This document shows, one piece after another, positions 58,182 to 64,000 of a stretch of DNA of 64,000 nucleotides. The stretch spans positions 486,501 through 550,500 of the forward strand of contig NZ_JASZYB010000002.1 of assembly GCF_030317205.1 (NCBI RefSeq), given 5' to 3'. Each line of letters opens with the position of its first letter. Position 1 is the first letter of the stretch. Under the pieces are notes generated by a model that saw only the letters and a program-made list of their open reading frames with translations, ran no database searches and was not told the DNA's origin. Source of the stretch: Variovorax sp. J2L1-78 (lineage in GTDB: Bacteria; Pseudomonadota; Gammaproteobacteria; Burkholderiales; Burkholderiaceae_C). The translations under genes were made by a program, and so were the position numbers.

Positions 58182-59759
58182 TCAGTTCGGCAGATCGACC
58201 GGCCGCACGATGCGGCTGGTGCGCAGGGCGCTGCGGTTCAGGTAGGGCGTGCCGGCCCCTTCGGCCTTCTGCAGGCCGGCGCTCAGGCTCTTGGACGACG
58301 GCGCCGTCGGGCAGGTGCCGCTGCTGCGGTACTGCAGGGCGGCCGCCAGCCGCGCTTCGGCCGCGTCGCCCAGCGCATGGTCGAAGTCGTCGGCCACGGT
58401 GCAGGTGGGCACGAGGCCGTCCCCGTAGTCACCGAAGCCCTGCGCGTTCACGCCCTGGAACTGGATCGCGAAGTAGGTGGTGCCGCAGTTGTCCTCGGGA
58501 TAGAAGCCATAGGGCTTGCCGCAGGTGGCGCCGCCGATCAGGTGGACCGTGACGCCGACGCCGCGCAGGCCGTTGACCACCGATTCGCTGGCCGAACAGG
58601 TGTCCGGGCCGGTCAACACCGTGACCCGCGGGAGGTTCAGCCGCGGCAGGGCCTGGCCGGCGGTCACCGACAAGCCGCGCCCCGTGGCATAGAACGGCAG
58701 CGTGGACTGCGACGCGCTCAGATGGAACGGGTTCTTCGCGTTGAACACGAGTCGCTCGAAGGCCGCGCCCTGGGTGGACGCTGCCGGCGCCACCATGGTG
58801 GCCAGCTCGCTCGCGACGGCCAGCAGGCCACCGCCGTTGTAGCGCATGTCGAGCACCAGGTCGGCGATGCCCGCGGCCTGCAACTGGTTCACCGCATCGA
58901 CCAGTTGAACCTCGGCCTTCTCCACATGGTCGTTGAACTGCAGGTAGCCGACGTTGCCGGTGGGCGTGGGGAGGGTGCGCACCGCCTGCACCGGCGAACG
59001 CAGCACGCTGGCCGACGTGAGGTTGACGGTCGCCACGCTGCCGTCGGCCGCGCGCCGCTGGAAGGCGTGGGCCTGTCCGTTCGCCGATGGCGCCAGCGCC
59101 GCGTTGAGGCGGTCCACGTCGGTCTGGCTGCCGGCGTTGACCGCGTCGATGCCGTCGATGGCGAGCAAGGTCATGCCGCGCACCAGGCCGGCCTGCGCCG
59201 CCGGCGACCCGGGTTCGGTGTAGGCCACGCGGATCTGCCGCGGCGGCGTGCGGGCGAGGTAGGCGAACTCGACGCCGTAGCCCGATTCGGTGCTCTGCAG
59301 GATGCTGCGGTACTGCGCGGTGTCGTAGGTGTAGTGGAAACGGTCCTTGGCACGGCCCGAGGGCATGAGCGCCGGCGTCTTCAGATCGGCGAAGTACGCG
59401 ACCGGCGTGGCGTAGGCGGCGGACTGCAGCGTGGTCGGCACCTCGCTGTACCAGAGGTAGGTCTCGTCGATCCAGCTGCGCACCCAGGTCTTCTCGTCGT
59501 CGAGCGTGCCGGCCGCGTCCGCGAAGGGAAGACCGGTGTCGGGGTTCGTGCCGGCGCGCGGTGCGACGCAGCGGTCGGCCACGCTGGCCGACGGCACGAT
59601 CGCCGGGACGCTGCCGCCGTCGGCGGGCGCGGGCGACGCCGCACCGCCATCGCCTCCTCCTCCGCCGCCGCAACCCACGAGCGCCAACGCCACGGCGGCG
59701 GCCAGGATCGAGAACGTCCGAAGCGCACGCGCCTCACCACCTGTCCAACGGTTTGTCAT
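58182..59759 (-). CDS. S41 family peptidase, lipoprotein
   Basis: 525 residues. A lipobox LVGC places the lipid-anchored Cys at residue 30, followed by a flexible Gly/Ala/Pro stretch. A PDZ-like region lies at about 165-250, then the CtpA-type fold with LQFNDHVEKAEVQ and LVLDMRYNGGG. The probable nucleophile is Ser389 in DTCSASES, with a nearby Lys in TCGKPYGF. Acts in the periplasm or at the outer membrane. Four Cys in the last 100 residues suggest disulphides. RBS GGGAGGG precedes the ATG at 59759. Convergent with recQ. Confidence 0.88.
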   Translation of the reverse strand: MTNRWTGGEARALRTFSILAAAVALALVGCGGGGGGDGGAASPAPADGGSVPAIVPSASVADRCVAPRAGTNPDTGLPFADAAGTLDDEKTWVRSWIDETYLWYSEVPTTLQSAAYATPVAYFADLKTPALMPSGRAKDRFHYTYDTAQYRSILQSTESGYGVEFAYLARTPPRQIRVAYTEPGSPAAQAGLVRGMTLLAIDGIDAVNAGSQTDVDRLNAALAPSANGQAHAFQRRAADGSVATVNLTSASVLRSPVQAVRTLPTPTGNVGYLQFNDHVEKAEVQLVDAVNQLQAAGIADLVLDMRYNGGGLLAVASELATMVAPAASTQGAAFERLVFNAKNPFHLSASQSTLPFYATGRGLSVTAGQALPRLNLPRVTVLTGPDTCSASESVVNGLRGVGVTVHLIGGATCGKPYGFYPEDNCGTTYFAIQFQGVNAQGFGDYGDGLVPTCTVADDFDHALGDAAEARLAAALQYRSSGTCPTAPSSKSLSAGLQKAEGAGTPYLNRSALRTSRIVRPVDLPN

Positions 59760-59831
59760 GCGATTCCCTCCCTGCGCGCGCCACCCTTGGCGCACGCGAT
59801 CGGATCGTCGCGGCGCCGGGTGCGTGCGTGT

Positions 59832-62156
59832 CTATTGAACGAAGCCCATGCCGCGCGATTCGCGAACCTCGGGCTTGATGCGGTGCTCGGCCTCGAGCTG
59901 GTCGAGGAACTCCGTCGCGCTGAACTCGGCGGCGAGGATGTCGGTCTGCCGCTTCACCGCCGCGAAGTCGCCGGGGCACAGCTGCGGCAAACGCTGCAGC
60001 CGCTGGCGCAATTCCGACGTCATGAGCACCCCGTCACCCGCCAGCGCCTCGGTCACGAACATGTGCTCGCGCTGCGCGTCGGTCAGTGGCATGAACTTGA
60101 TCTTGAAGGTGAAGCGACGCAGCGCCGCCTGGTCGAGCCGGTCGAGCAGGTTGGTGGTGCAGACGAAGATGCCGCCGAAGCGCTCCATGCCCTGCAGCAT
60201 CTCGTTGACCTCGGTGACCTCGTAGGTGCGCTGCGCACCGCGCCGGTCCTGCAGGAAGGAGTCGGCCTCGTCGAGCAGCAGCACCGCCTTCTCGGCCTCG
60301 GCTTCCTTGAACATGGCGGCCATGTTCTGCTCGGTCTCGCCGACGTACTTGCTCATCAGGTCGCTCGCCTGCTTGACGATCAGCGGGCGGCCGATGGCCT
60401 TGGCGATGTGCTCGGCCAGCGCCGTCTTGCCGGTGCCGGGCGCGCCGTAGAAGCACAGCGTACCGTGGCCGCGCACCCTCAAGGCTTCGACGATGCGCGG
60501 GATCTCGAAACGCGTCTCGACGTTGAGCATGTCGAGGTCGTAGGTGGTGACGGCGCGGCGCGCACCATGCTGGCGGTCGATGGTGCCGAGCGCGAGGTCC
60601 GCGTTCTTCAGCTGCCGCTCGATGAGCCCTTCGACCGAGGCGTCGTCGGTCTTCGCCAGTTGCGCGAAACGCACCGCGGTGCGGATCTGCGCCGGCGTCA
60701 GGCCCTTGCGCCCGGCCAGCTTGGCGGTGAAGGCGTCGGACACGGTCACGCCTTCGAGCGTCTTGCGCACCAGCTGCTCGCGCGCGCCGGGCGGTGGCGA
60801 CTTGAGCTCGAGGTGGTAGGCGAAGCGACGACGAAAAGCCGGATCGATCTGCTCGATGCGGTTGGTGACCCACAGCGTGGGCACCGCGTTCGACTCCAGG
60901 ATCTGGTTGACCCAGGCCTTGCCGCTCACGCTGCCGCTGGCGGGCGACGGCATCTGCTCGGCGCGCGACATGAACTGCGCGGCCTCGGTGCTGATGGGCG
61001 GGAAGACGTCCTCGACCTCGTCGAACAGCAGCGCGGCCTGCGCACTGCCCTTGAGGAAGACCTGCGCGATCTGCAGCGAGCGGTAGCGGTCACGGCCCGA
61101 GAGCGAGTTGCCGTCGCGGTCGGCGTATTCGACCTCGAACAGTTCGAGCCCCGCGGCCTGCGCCACCACCTTGGCCAGCTCGGTCTTGCCGGTGCCGGGC
61201 GGGCCGTAGAGCAGCACATTCACGCCGGGCTCCTTGCGCTGCACGGCCGCGCGCAGCAGCGTGACCAGCATCTGCGTGTCGTCCGCGGCGAAGGAGAAGT
61301 CGTCGACCGTGAGCGCGCTCTTGGCCGACGGCCGGGTGAACACCGCCATCAGCTCGTTGTGGTCGCGGTACTCGCGCATCAGCACCGGCGGCAGTTTCTC
61401 GCTGACCTTCATCAGGTCGGCCAGGTCGGTGATGTTGTGTTCGGAGATGAGGTTCTCGACCAGGCCGATGCGTTCGAGCCGCGAGCCGGCGCGCAGCGCC
61501 TCGCCCACGTCGCTCGCGCTGACACCGGCCACCTCAGCGATGGCGGCATAGGCCTCGGGCGCGTTGTTGACCTTGAACTCGACCAGCAGCGAGCGCAGGT
61601 CGCGCTGGTAGCGCGCCAGCGTGCCGTAGAGCAGCAGCGCGCGCTCGGCCTTGTTGAGCTGCAGCAGGCCGGCGAGCGCGTCGATGTTCTTCTCGACCAG
61701 TGTCGACTGCTTGCGCAGCGCATGCGTCAGCCAGTCGCGCGTAACCGAGAGCACCGACAGCAGGTCCTTCGGCTGGTCCTTCACGTACTCGTCGAGGTAG
61801 AAGAAGAGCGTGCCTTCTTCATACGGGCCACGCCAGACGCCGTGGCGCTCGAGCAGCGTGCGGCCGTCGAAATGCTCGACGCCTTTCCAGACCTCGTTCC
61901 CGACGCAGCGGCGGCCGAGGAATTCGCGCAGGCGCTGCAACACCGGCATGGGCCAGACGAGATGGCGGCCGGTGAGCGACAGAAGGCCGTTCAGGTCGCG
62001 CCGCACATTGAAGCGCGGGCCTTGCTTGGCGGCGAGCGTGAGCACGAAGTGCGAGCACATGAGCTCGAGCACCGGCGCTTCCTTGAGTCCGGGCGACGGC
62101 AGCGCCTGCCCGCGCAAGGGAGCAACCACCGCATCGACGCCGACACGCTTGACCAT
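59832..62156 (-). CDS. Tandem AAA+ ATPase
   Basis: 774 residues. About 290 N-terminal residues without a recognised domain are followed by two AAA modules: Walker A GPPGTGKT (318-325) with LLFDEVED, and GAPGTGKT (571-578) with VLLLDEADSF. Arg fingers appear in FRRRFAYHLE and LRRFTFKIKF. Cdc48-like two-module layout but not the Cdc48 N-domain. Function unknown; may remodel proteins. ATG at 62156 has GAGG 8 nt upstream; further in-frame ATGs exist upstream. Confidence 0.82.
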   Translation of the reverse strand: MVKRVGVDAVVAPLRGQALPSPGLKEAPVLELMCSHFVLTLAAKQGPRFNVRRDLNGLLSLTGRHLVWPMPVLQRLREFLGRRCVGNEVWKGVEHFDGRTLLERHGVWRGPYEEGTLFFYLDEYVKDQPKDLLSVLSVTRDWLTHALRKQSTLVEKNIDALAGLLQLNKAERALLLYGTLARYQRDLRSLLVEFKVNNAPEAYAAIAEVAGVSASDVGEALRAGSRLERIGLVENLISEHNITDLADLMKVSEKLPPVLMREYRDHNELMAVFTRPSAKSALTVDDFSFAADDTQMLVTLLRAAVQRKEPGVNVLLYGPPGTGKTELAKVVAQAAGLELFEVEYADRDGNSLSGRDRYRSLQIAQVFLKGSAQAALLFDEVEDVFPPISTEAAQFMSRAEQMPSPASGSVSGKAWVNQILESNAVPTLWVTNRIEQIDPAFRRRFAYHLELKSPPPGAREQLVRKTLEGVTVSDAFTAKLAGRKGLTPAQIRTAVRFAQLAKTDDASVEGLIERQLKNADLALGTIDRQHGARRAVTTYDLDMLNVETRFEIPRIVEALRVRGHGTLCFYGAPGTGKTALAEHIAKAIGRPLIVKQASDLMSKYVGETEQNMAAMFKEAEAEKAVLLLDEADSFLQDRRGAQRTYEVTEVNEMLQGMERFGGIFVCTTNLLDRLDQAALRRFTFKIKFMPLTDAQREHMFVTEALAGDGVLMTSELRQRLQRLPQLCPGDFAAVKRQTDILAAEFSATEFLDQLEAEHRIKPEVRESRGMGFVQ

Positions 62157-62272
62157 TCGACAACCTCTGGCTAAGGGAAATCTCAGCGCGACCATAACGC
62201 AGAGTTTTGTGTTGGGGAAGACAGCGCATCGGTAAATCTCCCGATGTTGCAAATCCATCCACAATGCAAGGC
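62157..62272. promoter_or_regulatory. Divergent region of the AAA ATPase and threonine ammonia-lyase genes
   Basis: 116 bp, AT-richer than the flanks (AACGCAGAGTTTTGTGTTGGGG at about 62197-62217), holding promoters for both directions. No clear operator recognised. Confidence 0.35.
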
Positions 62273-63478
62273 ATGATCGGAATCCAGGACATCGAGCGCG
62301 CTGCGGTGCGCCTGCAGGGCCAGCTGCTGGCGACGCCCTGCGTGGAGTCGCGCACGCTCTCGGACATCGTCGGCGCGCAGGTCTTCCTCAAGTTCGAGAA
62401 CCTGCAGTTCACCGCCTCGTTCAAGGAGCGCGGCGCGTGCAACAAACTGGTCGACCTCAGTGAAAGCGGCGTCCGCGGGGTGGTGGCCATGTCCGCCGGC
62501 AACCACGCCCAGGGCGTGGCGTACCACGCGCAGCGGCTGGGCATGAAGGCGACCATCGTGATGCCGCGCTTCACGCCGGGCGTGAAGATCGAGCGCACCC
62601 GCAGCTTCGGCGCCGAGGTGGTGCTGCACGGCGACACCCTGGACGCCGCCCGCGCCCATGCCTTCGAGCTGGCCGAGCGCGACGGCCTGGCCTTCGTGCA
62701 CCCCTATGACGACGAAGCCATCATGGCCGGCCAGGGCACCGTCGCGCTGGAGATGCTCGATGCGGTGCCCGACCTCGACATGCTGGTGGTGTCGGTCGGC
62801 GGCGGCGGGCTGATCGCCGGCATGGCGATCGCGGCGCGCGCGCGCAAGCCGGGCATCGAGATCATCGGCGTGCAGACCACGCGCTTTCCGGCGATGGTGA
62901 ACGCCGTGCAGGGCACGCACCACGTGCAGGGCACCAGCACCATCGCGGAAGGCATCGCGGTCGGCACGCCCGGCGTGCTGACGCGGGACGTCATCGAAAA
63001 GCACGTCGACGACCTGCTGCTGGTCGACGAAGGCGACATCGAGCAGGCCGTGCTGATGCTGCTGGAGATCGAGAAGACGCTGGTCGAGGGCGCCGGCGCG
63101 GCCGGGCTGGCGGCGCTGATCCGGCATCCGGCGCGCTTTCAGGGCAAGAAGGTCGGGCTGGTGCTGTCGGGCGGCAACATCGACCCGCTGCTGCTGGCGG
63201 CCATCATCGAGCGCGGCATGGTGCGGGCCGGCCGGCTGGCCCGGCTGCGCGTGAGCGCGCGCGACGTGCCAGGCATGCTGGCCCGCATCACCACGACGGT
63301 CGCCGAAGCGGGCGCCAACATCGACGAGGTGCACCACCAGCGGGCCTTCACCATGCTGGCGGCACAGAACGTGGAGATCGAACTGGTGCTGCAGACGCGG
63401 GGGCGCGAGCACCTGGCCGCCGTGCTCGCCGCCCTGCGGCAGGCGGGCTTCGAGGCGGAAGAACAGCAGTCGCATTGA
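62273..63478 (+). CDS. ilvA: Threonine ammonia-lyase (catabolic type, with ACT domain)
   Basis: 401-residue PLP enzyme converting threonine to 2-oxobutanoate and ammonia. PLP Lys51 in TASFKERGA, the phosphate-binding SVGGGGLIAG loop (about 176-185), and SGGNIDPLLL. A C-terminal ACT domain (LRVSARDVPGMLARITTTV onward, about 325-401) suggests allosteric control. Start may be 62273 or the in-frame ATG at 62264. Biosynthetic or degradative role cannot be fixed from sequence; length matches the TdcB-plus-ACT group. Confidence 0.9.
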   Translation: MIGIQDIERAAVRLQGQLLATPCVESRTLSDIVGAQVFLKFENLQFTASFKERGACNKLVDLSESGVRGVVAMSAGNHAQGVAYHAQRLGMKATIVMPRFTPGVKIERTRSFGAEVVLHGDTLDAARAHAFELAERDGLAFVHPYDDEAIMAGQGTVALEMLDAVPDLDMLVVSVGGGGLIAGMAIAARARKPGIEIIGVQTTRFPAMVNAVQGTHHVQGTSTIAEGIAVGTPGVLTRDVIEKHVDDLLLVDEGDIEQAVLMLLEIEKTLVEGAGAAGLAALIRHPARFQGKKVGLVLSGGNIDPLLLAAIIERGMVRAGRLARLRVSARDVPGMLARITTTVAEAGANIDEVHHQRAFTMLAAQNVEIELVLQTRGREHLAAVLAALRQAGFEAEEQQSH

Positions 63479-63566
63479 CCCCTGCCCCGGGAAGGCCCTT
63501 GGACGGCGACCGGGTCGGTTGGCTAAAATGAAGGCAATCCCCGGTTTGAATACAAAGGAACTACTC

Positions 63567-63719
63567 ATGTCCACCCCCACGCCTGTTGAGCCCGGCCACG
63601 ACGCCCTGGTCGAGAAAGACGCGGTCGAATCGGTCGTGCACCTGATGCCGCTCGTGCTGCCGCTGGTGGGGGGCGTGCTGATGCTGCTCCTAGCCTCCAT
63701 CGCCATCTACATGGCCTGA
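63567..63719 (+). CDS. Small single-pass membrane protein
   Basis: 50 residues: an acidic hydrophilic N-terminus (STPTPVEPGHDALVEKDA) and one strong transmembrane helix (LMPLVLPLVGGVLMLLLASI). ATG at 63567 has an AAAGGA site 7 nt upstream, better than the upstream frame ATGs at 63519 and 63528. No family recognised. The purine-rich Shine-Dalgarno and codon use favour a real gene. Confidence 0.65.
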   Translation: MSTPTPVEPGHDALVEKDAVESVVHLMPLVLPLVGGVLMLLLASIAIYMA

Positions 63720-63720
63720 A

Positions 63721-63990
63721 GGTGCGGTTGGACCTGCTGCGCGGCTCGATCTCGCACCTGCGGTCCTCGCCGTACAGCAGTACGGCTGCGGTTCTCGGCG
63801 CAAGCTCGAACCGCTCGCGACGGTCCCACCACACCTTCAACGTCGCAGGCTGAGCGCTTCGCCTGCGGCGCATTGCTTCCATCGACGCGGCCCACGAGCC
63901 GCACAGAGCGAAAACGTTTTTTCAAACGGCCCTCACGCCGCCACCGAGCCCCGCTCGAAAAGACGATTTTTCAACTCCTGGAGACTTTCG
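63721..63990. repeat. Intergenic region with hairpin and repeats before next gene
   Basis: 270 bp without a coding gene. It holds a perfect stem-loop CCGTAC-AGCA-GTACGG (63770-63785) flanked by a short direct repeat (CTGCGGT-CTCG cores). Nearer the next gene are two similar A/T blocks about 47 bp apart: CGAAAACGTTTTTTCAA (from about 63909) and CGAAAAGACGATTTTTCAA (from about 63955), possible regulator sites. Confidence 0.4.
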
Positions 63991-64000
63991 ATGAACGCAC
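63991..64000 (+). CDS. Start of an unidentified gene, cut by window end
   Basis: ATGAACGCAC after a GGAG site 8 nt upstream (CTCCTGGAGACTTTCG). Only three codons (Met-Asn-Ala) are visible, so the product cannot be named. Confidence 0.4.

Noticed and set aside
58377..62174. Plus-strand ORF of 1,265 codons covering the S41 protease and AAA ATPase genes
   Set aside because: It is the antisense shadow of two well-supported minus-strand genes. Its composition (very rich in His, Arg, Ala, Gln and Val) is typical of antisense reading in GC-rich DNA and no domain is seen.

Overview
The window is GC-rich, densely coded DNA from a betaproteobacterium. It is most likely from the Burkholderiales, family Comamonadaceae (Variovorax-like). 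This rests on inference from the split cobalamin methionine synthase, a Bug/TctC-type receptor, LysR regulators divergent from their targets, and hairpin or dispersed repeats of the kind common in that family. I see no rRNA, tRNA, CRISPR array, transposase or phage gene. Genes pack into long co-directional runs with ATGA-type stop/start overlaps.

Region 1 (1-12.2 kb) looks like a catabolic island for an N-heterocycle. A minus-strand run encodes a 6-hydroxynicotinate reductase-like Fe-S protein, a UPF0280 (ApbE-like) protein, two paralogous DUF1185 proteins, a complete branched-chain-type ABC importer with fused LivH-LivM permease, and a Tat-exported nicotinamidase cut by the window edge. Divergently lie ferredoxin-NADP reductase, a TetR regulator and an enamidase-like amidohydrolase. 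Nicotinamidase, hydroxynicotinate reductase and enamidase together match the reductive nicotinate route known from Eubacterium barkeri. The nicotinate hydroxylase and the steps after ring opening are not in the window.

Region 2 (12.4-20.4 kb) is a GntR regulator, a gamma-glutamyltransferase-like enzyme and a five-gene Dpp/Gsi-type ABC importer, probably for gamma-glutamyl or other peptides. Region 3 (20.4-26.7 kb) holds a zinc-ribbon membrane protein, an MFS exporter with divergent LysR, an SDR with divergent LysR, and a glycine-zipper protein.

Region 4 (26.8-35.8 kb) carries methionine synthase split into two genes 5.2 kb apart. Between them are a DinG-type helicase, a PACE efflux protein with its LysR regulator, and an SH3 protein with a Pro/Arg-rich tail.

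Region 5 (35.9-55.6 kb) is a large histidine-utilisation (hut) locus on the minus strand: hutH, hutU, hutI, hutF, hutG, hutD and the repressor hutC. It uses the route through formimidoylglutamate deiminase and N-formylglutamate. Mixed into it are a phytanoyl-CoA-dioxygenase-like enzyme, a CaiB-type CoA transferase, an SDR, an FAD-linked 2-hydroxyacid dehydrogenase, an ornithine-cyclodeaminase homologue, a NitT/TauT-type importer, a partial amino-acid importer and two orphan solute receptors. Three related palindromes (CTGTCTATACAG type) near hutH and the dioxygenase are candidate HutC operators.

Region 6 (55.7-64 kb) holds a hypothetical protein, RecQ helicase, an S41 lipoprotein protease, a tandem-AAA ATPase, catabolic threonine ammonia-lyase, a 50-residue membrane protein and the start of another gene. 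Two copies of a dispersed intergenic repeat (about 29724-30185 and 39510-39805) each abut the stop codon of the upstream gene; the first contains a perfect 19-bp inverted repeat.
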